The position numbers were made by a program, and so were the translations under genes. Under the pieces are notes generated by a model. The model searched no databases. It was not told the origin of the DNA and saw nothing but the letters and a program-made list of their open reading frames with translations. 48,284 bases of DNA from Parvibaculum sp049303435 (GTDB taxonomy: Bacteria; Pseudomonadota; Alphaproteobacteria; Parvibaculales; Parvibaculaceae): positions 1 through 48,284 of the forward strand of contig JBAQNC010000158.1 in assembly GCA_049303435.1 (NCBI GenBank), in the 5' to 3' direction. Of this stretch, positions 8,030 to 16,362 are shown in pieces; within the stretch, counting starts at the first letter, position 1, and every line of letters begins with the position of its first letter.

Positions 8030-9055
8030 GTGAACATCCAGAAACTGATTGTTCGGAGCCTGCTGAAATTGCCAGATGGGGTTCTGCTCGCCATGTCGGG
8101 CGGCAAGCCCTTGCAGATCGACGGACGCACGCTGGATGTCAAGACGCAGTTCTTGGCAGCCCAGGGAGCCAAGGCCCCCTCGCTCACGACATTGCCGCCG
8201 GTCGAAGGCCGCGCCGCGACCTCCGCCGGTCTCGCCTTGCTCGACGGCCCGCGCGACCCGCATATCGATGTGCGCGACATGACGGTCGCGGGCGCGGAAG
8301 GCCCGCTGGACGCGCGTCTCTACACGCCAAAAAACGCCACCGGCCCGTTACCCGGTATTGTCTACTTTCATTTCGGCGGCTGCGTCATCGGCGATCTGGA
8401 TACCTGCGACACCTTCTGCACCATGTTGTCCGAAATCGCCGATTGCGTTGTCTTGTCCGTTGCCTATCGCCTTGCGCCGGAACACAAGTTTCCCGCCGCC
8501 ATCGACGATGCGCTGGCCGCCTTCCGTTTCGCTTGTGAAAATTCGGCGGCGCTTGGCATGAACCATCGCATCGCCGTCGGCGGTGATAGCGCAGGCGGCT
8601 ATCTCTCAGCCGTTGTGGCGCAGGAAACGCTTCGTCGCGACGAAGAAACCCCTTCCGTCCAGCTTCTCATCTATCCAGTGACGGACATGGAATGGAAGGG
8701 CGGCTCTTACGAGAGTTGCGCGGATGTCTATCCCCTGACGGCGGATGTCATGGACTGGTTTATCGACACCTACCTGAACAATGACGCCGAAAAGAAAGAC
8801 CTGCGTGCTTCACCCTTGAAGGCGACCGACCTTGAGGACATCGCGCCCGCTATCGTTATCACCTCGGGGTTTGACGTACTGCGTGATCAGGGTCAGGCCT
8901 ATGCCGAAAAGCTCAAGGAGGCGGGCGTCAAGGTGACCGAGCGCTGCTATGACCGCCTGGCGCATGGCTTTACCGCCATGACAGGCGCGATACCGGTCGC
9001 CAAACGGGCCTGCGAGGAAGTCGCCCGCGATCTCCATAGCGCATTGCGCGGCTAG
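8030..9055 (+). CDS. Alpha/beta hydrolase fold-3 esterase (HSL family)
   Basis: A 341-residue hydrolase of the hormone-sensitive-lipase family, which usually hydrolyses short- to medium-chain esters or lactones. The nucleophile serine is in GGDSAGGYLS, the acid in SGFDVLRDQ and the histidine in LAHGFT. The oxyanion-hole motif, normally HGGG, reads HFGGCVIGD, an uncommon variant. The GTG at 8030 is chosen because TTGGAG six bases upstream is a good ribosome site. A TTG at 8018 is also in frame. It is probably co-transcribed with the TetR gene just upstream. Confidence 0.86.
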   Translation: MNIQKLIVRSLLKLPDGVLLAMSGGKPLQIDGRTLDVKTQFLAAQGAKAPSLTTLPPVEGRAATSAGLALLDGPRDPHIDVRDMTVAGAEGPLDARLYTPKNATGPLPGIVYFHFGGCVIGDLDTCDTFCTMLSEIADCVVLSVAYRLAPEHKFPAAIDDALAAFRFACENSAALGMNHRIAVGGDSAGGYLSAVVAQETLRRDEETPSVQLLIYPVTDMEWKGGSYESCADVYPLTADVMDWFIDTYLNNDAEKKDLRASPLKATDLEDIAPAIVITSGFDVLRDQGQAYAEKLKEAGVKVTERCYDRLAHGFTAMTGAIPVAKRACEEVARDLHSALRG

Positions 9056-9064
9056 GCATTTTCT

Positions 9065-9093
9065 TTGCCAATTGCACTTGGCCTGTGCTAATT
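9065..9093 (+). promoter_or_regulatory. Candidate promoter of the manganese riboswitch transcript
   Basis: TTGCCA at 9065 and CTAATT at 9088 are separated by 17 bases. Transcription would begin near 9100, which is where the conserved riboswitch begins. The match to consensus is moderate. Confidence 0.35.
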
Positions 9094-9100
9094 CACATTG

Positions 9101-9230
9101 TCCTTAGGGGAGTAGTCGCCCTCCGTCGCCAGACAGAGAGGGGCGCGTGTCAACATACTTGATCGGTTTGCGATCATGGCGCGGGCAGGGGTTCGGGTTT
9201 GCCCGAATTGATTGACGAGACCTTTGGCTT
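9101..9230 (+). promoter_or_regulatory. yybP-ykoY manganese riboswitch
   Basis: The conserved blocks of this Mn2+-sensing class appear in order: AGGGGAGTAG (9106-9115), GTCAACATACTTG (9149-9161) and GACGAGACCTTTGGC (9214-9228). A short hairpin GATCG-GTTTG-CGATC (9161-9175) and a CGGGCA/TGCCCG pairing (9182-9187 with 9200-9205) lie between them. The 5' block and the ACCTTT block would form the closing stem. The class is known to sit upstream of manganese exporters, including TMEM165/UPF0016-family genes, and such a gene begins at 9302. The motif set was recognised by eye; a covariance-model search was not run. Confidence 0.85.
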
Positions 9231-9231
9231 G

Positions 9232-9296
9232 AAGCGCATCTCCTCGCCGGGCAATGCGCTTTCGAGTCATTGGTTGTTAGTGCCCGGCCCCGAGAG
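9232..9296 (+). promoter_or_regulatory. Candidate expression platform: nested hairpin/pseudoknot reaching the ribosome site
   Basis: AAGCGCAT (9232-9239) pairs perfectly with ATGCGCTT (9254-9261), leaving a 14-base loop. The loop bases GCCGGGCA (9246-9253) are perfectly complementary to TGCCCGGC (9281-9288). A further CTC (9243-9245) can pair with GAG (9292-9294) inside the ribosome site GAGAG (9292-9296) ahead of the ATG at 9302. The two pairings can form a pseudoknot or compete, so Mn2+ binding could alter ribosome access. There is no U-tract, which favours translational over transcriptional control. Function is inferred. Confidence 0.5.
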
Positions 9297-9301
9297 ATTT
9301 C

Positions 9302-9874
9302 ATGGAAGCCTTCTTTATTTCACTGTCTGCGGTGGCCGTCGCCGAGATCGGCGACAAGACGCAACTTCTTGCGCTTGTGCTGGCCGCGCGCTTTCGCAAG
9401 CCCCTGCCGATCATCGCAGGCATCTTCGTCGCCACCATTGCCAATCACGCTATGGCGGCTGAACTCGGTATCCTCATCGCAAACTGGCTCACGCCGCAAA
9501 CTCTCAACTGGATATTGGGCGCCTCCTTCGTCGCCGCCGGTATCTGGATGCTCATTCCCGACAAGGCGGATGATCTCGATGGCGACGCGGTCTCGCGTTT
9601 TGGTCCCTTCATCACCACGGTCATCGCCTTCTTTCTCGCCGAGATGGGCGACAAGACCCAATTTGCAACCATTGGTCTCGCCGCTCGCTTTCATGATCTT
9701 GTTGCCGTCGCGGCAGGCACGACCATCGGCATGATGATCGCAAATGTGCCAGCCGTTCTGCTGGGTGACGTTGCGGCAAGGGCGTTGCCCATGCAGTTGG
9801 TGCGCGGCACCGCCGCTGCAATCTTCATTGCCCTTGGCGTTGTCACGTTGTTGCAGGCGACAGGCCTCGTCTAG
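9302..9874 (+). CDS. TMEM165/GDT1 family cation transporter (UPF0016), probable Mn2+ exporter
   Basis: A 190-residue inner-membrane protein with about six hydrophobic segments in two homologous halves. Each half carries the family's ExGDKT signature: EIGDKT at residues 15-20 and EMGDKT at 114-119. These acidic residues bind the ion. Bacterial relatives (MneA of Vibrio, Mnx of cyanobacteria) export manganese. The manganese riboswitch directly upstream strongly supports this role. The gene appears monocistronic. The next gene starts 61 bases later and is functionally unrelated. Confidence 0.9.
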   Translation: MEAFFISLSAVAVAEIGDKTQLLALVLAARFRKPLPIIAGIFVATIANHAMAAELGILIANWLTPQTLNWILGASFVAAGIWMLIPDKADDLDGDAVSRFGPFITTVIAFFLAEMGDKTQFATIGLAARFHDLVAVAAGTTIGMMIANVPAVLLGDVAARALPMQLVRGTAAAIFIALGVVTLLQATGLV

Positions 9875-9935
9875 GCGTACTGCCGGATTGTCCCTATGCT
9901 CGCCGCACAAGAAATTTGAACAGGGAGTGAGGCCC

Positions 9936-10913
9936 ATGCGGACGATGCGCGTGCATGAATTGTCGGAGGATATTTCTGTACTTCGAATGGATGAGGTGGA
10001 ATTGTCGCCGCCTGCGCCGAACGAAGTGCGGCTCGCCCTCAAGGCCTGTTCGATCAATTTCCCCGATATTCTCATGGTGCAGGGCAAATACCAGTTCAAG
10101 CCCGCGCTGCCCTTTGCGCCGGGCATGGAAGGCGCGGGCGTTGTTGCTGAAGTGGGTAGCGATGTCACGACATTGAAATCCGGCGACCGGGTCGTGGCAG
10201 GCCTGCGCATCGGTGGTTTCGCCGAAGAGGTCAATGTCCCCGCCGAGGCCTGCCGTCCTATTCCGGGCAATATGGATTTCGTCAAGGCGGCTGCCTATCC
10301 CGCCGCCTATCTCACCGCTTATGTCGCGCTCGTCATTCGCGGCAATCTCAAGGCTGGCGAAACGCTTCTCGTTCATGGCAGCACCGGCGGTGTCGGCATG
10401 GCCGCCGTCGATGTCGGCAAGCTTCTGGGGGCGACCGTCATTGCAACCTCGGCTTCGGACGAAAAGCTTGAAGTCGTCAAGGCGCGCGGTGCCGATCACG
10501 TTCTTAATGTGACAGAGGGCTTCCGCGAGAAGGTCAAGGAACTGACCGGCGGCAAGGGCGCCGACGTCATCTATGATCCGGTCGGGGGCGATGTCTTCGA
10601 TGAGAGCGTGCGTTGCATCGCCTGGAACGGACGCCTGCTCGTCATCGGCTTCACCAGCGGGCGCATCCCGATGGTCCCGGTCAACATGCCCCTCATCAAG
10701 GGCTTTTCCGTCGTCGGCGTCCGCGCTGGCGAATATGGCCGCCGCGACCCGGAAGCCGGTCGGGCCAATATCAAGGCGATTGACGAACTGGCTGCCAGCG
10801 GCAAGATCGACCCATATGTTTGCGCCACCTTTCCCCTGGAACGCGCCGTCGACGCCATGCGCATGCTTCAGGACCGAAAGGCCGTTGGCAAGGTCGTCAT
10901 AACGATGAGTTAA
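9936..10913 (+). CDS. NADPH:quinone oxidoreductase family protein (zinc-free MDR)
   Basis: A 325-residue medium-chain dehydrogenase/reductase. The N-terminal GroES-like domain contains CSINFPDILMVQGKYQ and PFAPGMEGAG. The Rossmann domain carries LLVHGSTGGVGMAAVDVGKLLGA near residue 145, followed by the adenosine-phosphate-binding region. Zinc-ligand cysteines and histidines of alcohol dehydrogenases are absent, as usual for quinone oxidoreductases. These enzymes reduce quinones or enones with NADPH. The start is the ATG at 9936, behind GGGAGTGAGG. The physiological substrate is unknown. Confidence 0.88.
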   Translation: MRTMRVHELSEDISVLRMDEVELSPPAPNEVRLALKACSINFPDILMVQGKYQFKPALPFAPGMEGAGVVAEVGSDVTTLKSGDRVVAGLRIGGFAEEVNVPAEACRPIPGNMDFVKAAAYPAAYLTAYVALVIRGNLKAGETLLVHGSTGGVGMAAVDVGKLLGATVIATSASDEKLEVVKARGADHVLNVTEGFREKVKELTGGKGADVIYDPVGGDVFDESVRCIAWNGRLLVIGFTSGRIPMVPVNMPLIKGFSVVGVRAGEYGRRDPEAGRANIKAIDELAASGKIDPYVCATFPLERAVDAMRMLQDRKAVGKVVITMS

Positions 10914-10959
10914 TATACCTGAGGCAGGATCATCCCGATTCTAGCGAAGGAGCGAGTGT

Positions 10960-11517
10960 ATGAACGCGGTGACGAGATTTGGTGTGGTCGGCCTTTGTGT
11001 GGCGGCGCTCTTTGCCTGCTCCAAACCGGTCCCGCTTTCGGTGGGTGAAAAGGGTATCGGCCCCGTTACGGTTGCCACCCCCTTCAAGGTGGATGCTGTT
11101 GCCGGATTGTTGCCTTCCCGCAAGGTGGAGGCGACGGTTTCCGATAATCTGCAGCCCGGCGAACATGTCATTCGCGTCTCCGATGGCGACAAGGCTCTTT
11201 TCGAGCTTTATCCCTCGCGTGACGGCAAGACCGTTGAAAGCGCGCTTATTCTCGATGCAAGCCTCAACGACGCAAAAGGCATCCATATCGGCTCGACATT
11301 TGTCGAGGCTGTGCCCGATGGCGACACATCCGATTGCAGCATGGGGCAGGGGCCGAAAGCCGGCCGTCTCTATTGTCCGCAGGCGGACTCAACCCATGTC
11401 TTTTATGAATTGCAGAGCAGCCTCCCGTCCAAGGGCGACGCCGTTCCCGACGCCGAAGACCTGAAGACCTGGACCGTGACGGCCATGCTCTGGGATGGCA
11501 GCGAGCCCGCGCCGTAA
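10960..11517 (+). CDS. DUF1131 family lipoprotein (YfeY-like)
   Basis: A 185-residue lipoprotein with a signal peptide and lipobox LFAC (Cys20). The order of motifs resembles E. coli YfeY, an RpoE-regulated outer-membrane lipoprotein of DUF1131: EKGIGPVTVATPF after the lipobox, GIHIGSTFVEAV in the middle, and a final PDAEDLKTWTVTAMLWD. Two cysteines near residues 127 and 139 (SDCSMG, LYCPQ) match a conserved pair in that family and may form a disulfide. The match was made from memory. Envelope localisation is well supported, the role is not known. It stands alone behind AGCGAAGGAG. Confidence 0.72.
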   Translation: MNAVTRFGVVGLCVAALFACSKPVPLSVGEKGIGPVTVATPFKVDAVAGLLPSRKVEATVSDNLQPGEHVIRVSDGDKALFELYPSRDGKTVESALILDASLNDAKGIHIGSTFVEAVPDGDTSDCSMGQGPKAGRLYCPQADSTHVFYELQSSLPSKGDAVPDAEDLKTWTVTAMLWDGSEPAP

Positions 11518-11553
11518 GCGCAAGGCTCGCCTCCGATTTCTCAAAACCTCGGA

Positions 11554-12444
11554 TCAGACGCTACGCTGCGCCTTGTCCTTGTCATTGGCGGATTGGATCA
11601 TCTCGCGCATCTTCGCCCAGTCGTCCTGGCCGAGCTTTGAGAGTCGTCCAAAATTACCGCCCCCGGCGTTAAAGGCCGCGCCATCGATCGCGATGGTCTG
11701 ACCTGTGAGATAGTCGCAACCATCCGCCATCAGGAAGGTTGCGAGGTTTTTCAATTCGTCCATTTCGCCCACGCGGCCCATCGGAATGCCGTCGCGCGAG
11801 CCTTCGCCATCGGTCGACTGACCGGGGCTGAGGCGTTCCCATGCACCCTTGGTAGGGAAGGGACCGGGCGCGATGGCATTGAGGCGAATGCCATAGGGAC
11901 CCCATTCGGCGGCGAGCGACTTTGTCATGATATTGATGCCCGCCTTCGACATGGCAGATGGCACAGTGAAAGGCCCACCATTCCATATCCATGTCGTCAG
12001 GATCGAGATGACGCTGCCCGGATGCCCGCCTTCGATCCAGCGCGTGCCGCAGGCATGCGTCACATAGAACGAGCCGTGAAAGACGATGCCCGCAATGGCG
12101 TCGAAACCCTTGGGGCTGAGGTCTTTCGTCGGGCTGATGAAATTGCCCGCCGCATTATTGACGAGGCCCGTCAGCGGCCCACCATCGGCCCAGATTTCGC
12201 CGATCATGTCATCGACCGCGGCGGCCACGCGAATATCGACCGAATGAGTTTTCACCGACCCACCATGACGGTCCATCAGTTCCTTCGCCGTGTCATCGAG
12301 TACGTTCTTGCGCCGTCCGCAGATATAAACTTCCGCCCCAAGACGAAGGTAGTCCTCGGCCATCTCCTTGCCGAGGCCCGTGCCCCCGCCGGTCACCAGA
12401 ATGCGTTTGCCCTTGAGAAGCCCATCGCGAAACATTGTGGACAT
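11554..12444 (-). CDS. SDR oxidoreductase resembling 2,4-dienoyl-CoA reductase (DECR type)
   Basis: A 296-residue short-chain dehydrogenase/reductase. The NADPH site is VTGGGTGLGKEM (residues 18-29) and the structural NNAAGNF block is at 96-102. The block FTVPSAMSKAGI plus KSLAAEWGPYGIRLNAIAPGP closely parallels mitochondrial-type 2,4-dienoyl-CoA reductase, which handles double bonds of unsaturated fatty acids. In that family the usual YxxxK tyrosine is a serine (Ser163 here), the lysine is kept (Lys167) and a separate tyrosine acts upstream. Here that upstream position appears to be Trp152 in TTWIWNGG. Substrate assignment is therefore tentative. Confidence 0.78.
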   Translation of the reverse strand: MSTMFRDGLLKGKRILVTGGGTGLGKEMAEDYLRLGAEVYICGRRKNVLDDTAKELMDRHGGSVKTHSVDIRVAAAVDDMIGEIWADGGPLTGLVNNAAGNFISPTKDLSPKGFDAIAGIVFHGSFYVTHACGTRWIEGGHPGSVISILTTWIWNGGPFTVPSAMSKAGINIMTKSLAAEWGPYGIRLNAIAPGPFPTKGAWERLSPGQSTDGEGSRDGIPMGRVGEMDELKNLATFLMADGCDYLTGQTIAIDGAAFNAGGGNFGRLSKLGQDDWAKMREMIQSANDKDKAQRSV

Positions 12445-12545
12445 GTCTTCCTCCCTGCTTGTTTTAAGCGGAGGATAGCAGGCGCAGGCGCATTTGCACG
12501 CCCCTCATGAAGGACGTAGCGGCACGCTGGGACAAGCGTGGAAGT

Positions 12546-12809
12546 TTAGCTCCGTGTCGTCAGATAGGTCCAGAGTCGCACCGCGATCCAGACCGGGATG
12601 ACCACGACAGCGCCAAGCACGATGTAGCGGATCGACCAGTCGATGGCGTCAAAGCCCATATGCCAGATACGCGCGACCGTGTTGAGAAAGTCCCGCCACA
12701 GGTCCACCGGCTGAATGCCGAAAAATGCCAGCAATATGCCGACAATGACGGAGGCGACCAGAAGCTTGAAGAGTGTCGGGATCAGCGGGCCGCCCAGGAG
12801 CTTGTCCAT
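12546..12809 (-). CDS. Small inner-membrane protein (DUF6460-like)
   Basis: An 87-residue protein with two hydrophobic segments (about residues 12-32 and 62-80) joined by an amphipathic stretch. The opening LGGPLIPTLFKLLVASVIVG and the QPVDLWRDF segment resemble the alphaproteobacterial DUF6460 group, an assignment made from memory. Its start lies 28 bases downstream of the mscS stop, so it is probably co-transcribed with that channel gene. I cannot propose a function. Confidence 0.6.
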   Translation of the reverse strand: MDKLLGGPLIPTLFKLLVASVIVGILLAFFGIQPVDLWRDFLNTVARIWHMGFDAIDWSIRYIVLGAVVVIPVWIAVRLWTYLTTRS

Positions 12810-12836
12810 GCTTTGTCGCTTTCTTGGCTGTTGTCT

Positions 12837-13688
12837 CTAGCTGTTCGAACTGACTTCAACATTATACTGCGTTACCGTCGGGAACGGTATCGTGATGCCT
12901 TCGGCATCCATACGTTCCTTGGCCGCCCGTGTGAGGTCGAAGCGTACCGGCCAGTAGTCCGAATTTTTCATCCAGACGCGCAGCAGCATATCGACCGAGC
13001 TTGCCCCAAGCGCGGAGACGGCGGCAAACGGCGCAGGATCTTTCAGCACGCGTTCGTCCTTGTCGGCCACGTCTTGTAGCGCCGCGATCGCCTTGCCGAT
13101 ATCGTCGCCATAGGAAATGCCGATGACGATATCGAGGCGTCTCGTCGCGTGATGGCTGTAATTCTTGACGGGCGAGTTCCAGATTTCACTGTTGGGCATT
13201 GAGATGCACAGATTGTCGGGTGTCACCATTTCGGTGGTAAAGAGAGATAGTTCGACAATCGTGCCGCCAACACCGCCCGCAACCTCCACATAGTCGCCTG
13301 CCTTGAACGGCCGGAAGATCAGCAGCATGACACCCGCCGCTACATTGGAAAGCGTACCCTGAAGGGCGAGCCCGACGGCCAGACCGGCAGCGCCGAGAAC
13401 GGCAATGAGGCTCGCCGTCTGTACGCCGAATTTCGCGAGGACCGCCAGCACCGTGAAAATGATGACGACATAGCGCACAACGCTGCCGAAGAAGCTCTGT
13501 AGCGTCATATCGAAATTGGGAAGATGTTTCAGCGCCTTGATCGTCAGATTGCGCGCGCGCCCGGAAAACCAGAAGCCGAGAACGAGGATCAGCAAGGCCG
13601 ATGAAAAGCTCAGTCCATGTTCGATGATAAGAGGGAGAAGGGTGTCCATATTGGCCATCAGCTTCTGCGGCAGTTCTTCCGAAATCAC
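12837..13688 (-). CDS. mscS: MscS-family small-conductance mechanosensitive channel
   Basis: A 283-residue inner-membrane channel that releases osmolytes on hypo-osmotic shock. Three N-terminal membrane segments lead to the pore helix AAGLAVGLALQGTLSNVAAGVML, with its alternating small residues, then the beta domain starting RPFKAGDYVEVAG and the C-terminal alpha/beta vestibule. Length and layout match E. coli MscS. The start is the GTG at 13688 with GGAG eight bases upstream. It is divergent from the helicase gene and followed by a small membrane protein. Confidence 0.93.
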   Translation of the reverse strand: MISEELPQKLMANMDTLLPLIIEHGLSFSSALLILVLGFWFSGRARNLTIKALKHLPNFDMTLQSFFGSVVRYVVIIFTVLAVLAKFGVQTASLIAVLGAAGLAVGLALQGTLSNVAAGVMLLIFRPFKAGDYVEVAGGVGGTIVELSLFTTEMVTPDNLCISMPNSEIWNSPVKNYSHHATRRLDIVIGISYGDDIGKAIAALQDVADKDERVLKDPAPFAAVSALGASSVDMLLRVWMKNSDYWPVRFDLTRAAKERMDAEGITIPFPTVTQYNVEVSSNS

Positions 13689-13773
13689 GAACCAGGCTCC
13701 TCAATCATTCATTGCGCTATGCTGGACGGCCCGTGCCAATCTCATATGGCTCCGTTCCGCGCCTCACACGGTT

Positions 13774-13779
13774 TATAGT
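13774..13779 (+). promoter_or_regulatory. TATAGT -10 element close to the helicase start
   Basis: TATAGT ends 6 bases before the ATG of the helicase gene, and no Shine-Dalgarno-like sequence lies between. This is the spacing expected for a leaderless mRNA starting at the ATG. The -35 region is poor, so the call is tentative. Confidence 0.3.
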
Positions 13780-13785
13780 CCATTC

Positions 13786-16362
13786 ATGACCAAACGGCAC
13801 CCCCGCACAGAAGGCGAACATCGTCCATCGATTGGAAAATCGGTGCCTGCGCTTGTCTTGCCGCTCCGCTTCACGGACTGGTTTGCCGCGCGTGGCTGGA
13901 AACCAAGGCAGCATCAACTGGCCCTGCTGGACCTCGCCGCGCGTGGCCGCTCGGCCCTCCTCATCGCGCCCACAGGCGCAGGCAAGACCTTGGCGGGCTT
14001 CCTGCCGAGCCTTGTCGAGTTGAGCGGGAAGGAACCTCACTCCCCGAGCCTGCACACACTCTATATCTCCCCGCTGAAGGCCCTCGCCGTCGACGTCAAA
14101 CGCAATCTCGAAACGCCGATTGCCGAAATGGGGCTCGATATCCGCGTCGAGACGCGCACCGGCGACACGCCGCAGAACCGCCGCATGCGCCAGCGCCGCG
14201 ATCCGCCCGATATTCTGATGACGACGCCCGAGCAATTGGCTCTGCTGCTGTCCTATGACGATGCAGGCAGATTCTTCGGCAACCTCAAATGCGTTGTGCT
14301 TGATGAATTGCACGCGCTGGCAAATTCCAAACGCGGCGATCTCTTGTCATTGGGCCTTGCGCGCCTCGCCGTCCTTGCGCCCACCATGCGCCGTGTTGGT
14401 CTTTCGGCCACCGTCGCCGAGCCCGACGAATTGCGTCGCTATCTCATGCCGCAAGGGACGACCGAAAACCTGTCGGATGTCGTCGTCGCCCCGCCCGGCG
14501 CCACGCCCGAAATCGGCATTCTCGTGCCGCATAATCCCGAAAGCGACGACCCCAACGATACACGTATTCCCTGGTCCGGTCATTCCGCGCGCCACGCGCT
14601 CCCCGAAGTCTATGAAGAGATCAAAAAGCGCAAGACCACCCTCGTCTTCGTCAATACGCGTTCACAGGCTGAATTCGTCTTTCAGGAACTCTGGCATCTC
14701 AATGAGGACAGCCTGCCCATCGCGCTGCATCATGGGTCGCTTGGCGCCGAGCAGCGCCGCAAGGTCGAAGCCGCCATGTCGGAAAATACATTGCGTGCTG
14801 TCGTCTGCACCTCGACGCTCGATCTCGGTATTGACTGGGGCGAGGTCGATCTCGTCATCTGCCTCGGCGCACCGAAAGGCGCGAGCCGTCTCGCCCAGCG
14901 CATAGGCCGCGCCAATCACCGTCTCGACGAACCTAGCCGCGCGCTTCTTGTGCCCGCCAATCGCTTCGAGGTGCTGGAATGCGAAGCCGCCCGCGCCGCC
15001 GCTACCGAAGGCGCGCAGGATGGCGTGATCCGCCGCGAGGGCGCGCTTGATGTCCTCGCTCAGCATGTTTTGGGTCGCGCCTGTTCCGAACCTTTCATGC
15101 CGGACGATCTCTTTATCGAGGCCCGCGCCGCAGCGCCCTATCGCAACATCACGCGCGAAACCTTCGACCGCGTCGTGGATTTTGTTTCCACGGGCGGTTA
15201 TGCGCTCAAATCCTATGATCGCTATGCACGGCTGCGGCCCATGTCCGCCATGACGGGCGATATGCGCCTGCGTCCCGCCTCGCCTCAGGTCATCCAGCAA
15301 TATCGCATGAACGTCGGCACCATTGTCGAGGCCGCGATGGTCAAGGTTCGCATGGTGAAGCCCGGCAAGCGTCCGCGCAGCAGTTACGGTGGCCGCCTGC
15401 TCGGCGAGATTGAGGAATATTTCATCGACCAGCTGATCTCCGGCGACACGTTTCTCTTTGCCGGTCATCTCCTGCGTTTCGAAAGTATGGTCGAGACGGA
15501 AGCTTTTTGCTCGAAAGCCGAATCCGGCGACCCGATGATCCCCTCCTATTATGGCGGCAAGTTTCCTCTCTCGACCTATCTCGCAGAGCGCGTACGAAAG
15601 ATGCTGGCGCATAAGGAACAGTGGAGCCTGCTGCCCGATCAGGTCGCCTCATGGTTGCGCATGCAGGAATGGCGTTCCGTCCTGCCGCGCGAAGGCGAAT
15701 TGCTGGTCGAGACTTTCCCGCGGGGCGATAAATACTATCTCGTCTGCTATCCCTTCGAGGGCCGCCTCGCGCATCAGACGCTCGGCATGTTGCTGACCCG
15801 CAGATTGGATCGCGCGGGCGCACGACCGATGGGTTTCATCGCGTCGGAATATGCGCTCGCCATCTGGACCCTGCGCGATGTCGGGCTCATGTCTGAACGC
15901 CATGAGCTACCGCTCAACGAACTCTTCGCCGAAGACATGCTGGGCGATGATCTCGATGCCTGGCTTGCGGAATCGAGCCTGCTTAAGCGCACCTTCCGCG
16001 ACTGCGCCATCATTTCCGGCCTTATCGAGAAACGCTATCCCGGTCAGGAAAAGACGGGCCGTCAGGTCACGTTTTCGTCGGACCTCATCTACAATGTGCT
16101 TCGTGAACACGAGCCCGATCATATCCTGTTGCAGGCGACAATGGCGGATGCCGCCACCGGTCTGCTCGATGTCGCTCGCCTTGGCGACATGCTGAAGCGC
16201 GTCAAACGCCACATTCGCCTGCAAAGGCTTGATCGCGTCTCGCCTTTGGCCGTACCTGTATTGCTCGACATCGGCAAGGAGGCGGTCGCGGGTGAGGCCA
16301 ATGAATTCCTGCTGAGCGAAGCCGCCGACCAACTGATCGAAGAGGCCACACGACTTGTCTGA
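13786..16362 (+). CDS. Ligase-associated DNA damage response DEXH-box helicase (Lhr-like)
   Basis: An 858-residue superfamily 2 helicase. Motif I is APTGAGKT (near residue 66), motif II the DEXH box DELHALANSKRGD, motif III SATVAEP and motif VI QRIGRANHR. The C-terminal region matches the winged-helix and Lhr-core layout. This subgroup is encoded with an ATP-dependent ligase, an exonuclease and a phosphoesterase in a four-gene repair cluster found across many bacteria. Here only the phosphoesterase follows, overlapping by 8 bases. The ligase and exonuclease are absent from the window. The ATG at 13786 is chosen because upstream sequence is a promoter-like spacer shared with divergent mscS. 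Confidence 0.92.
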   Translation: MTKRHPRTEGEHRPSIGKSVPALVLPLRFTDWFAARGWKPRQHQLALLDLAARGRSALLIAPTGAGKTLAGFLPSLVELSGKEPHSPSLHTLYISPLKALAVDVKRNLETPIAEMGLDIRVETRTGDTPQNRRMRQRRDPPDILMTTPEQLALLLSYDDAGRFFGNLKCVVLDELHALANSKRGDLLSLGLARLAVLAPTMRRVGLSATVAEPDELRRYLMPQGTTENLSDVVVAPPGATPEIGILVPHNPESDDPNDTRIPWSGHSARHALPEVYEEIKKRKTTLVFVNTRSQAEFVFQELWHLNEDSLPIALHHGSLGAEQRRKVEAAMSENTLRAVVCTSTLDLGIDWGEVDLVICLGAPKGASRLAQRIGRANHRLDEPSRALLVPANRFEVLECEAARAAATEGAQDGVIRREGALDVLAQHVLGRACSEPFMPDDLFIEARAAAPYRNITRETFDRVVDFVSTGGYALKSYDRYARLRPMSAMTGDMRLRPASPQVIQQYRMNVGTIVEAAMVKVRMVKPGKRPRSSYGGRLLGEIEEYFIDQLISGDTFLFAGHLLRFESMVETEAFCSKAESGDPMIPSYYGGKFPLSTYLAERVRKMLAHKEQWSLLPDQVASWLRMQEWRSVLPREGELLVETFPRGDKYYLVCYPFEGRLAHQTLGMLLTRRLDRAGARPMGFIASEYALAIWTLRDVGLMSERHELPLNELFAEDMLGDDLDAWLAESSLLKRTFRDCAIISGLIEKRYPGQEKTGRQVTFSSDLIYNVLREHEPDHILLQATMADAATGLLDVARLGDMLKRVKRHIRLQRLDRVSPLAVPVLLDIGKEAVAGEANEFLLSEAADQLIEEATRLV

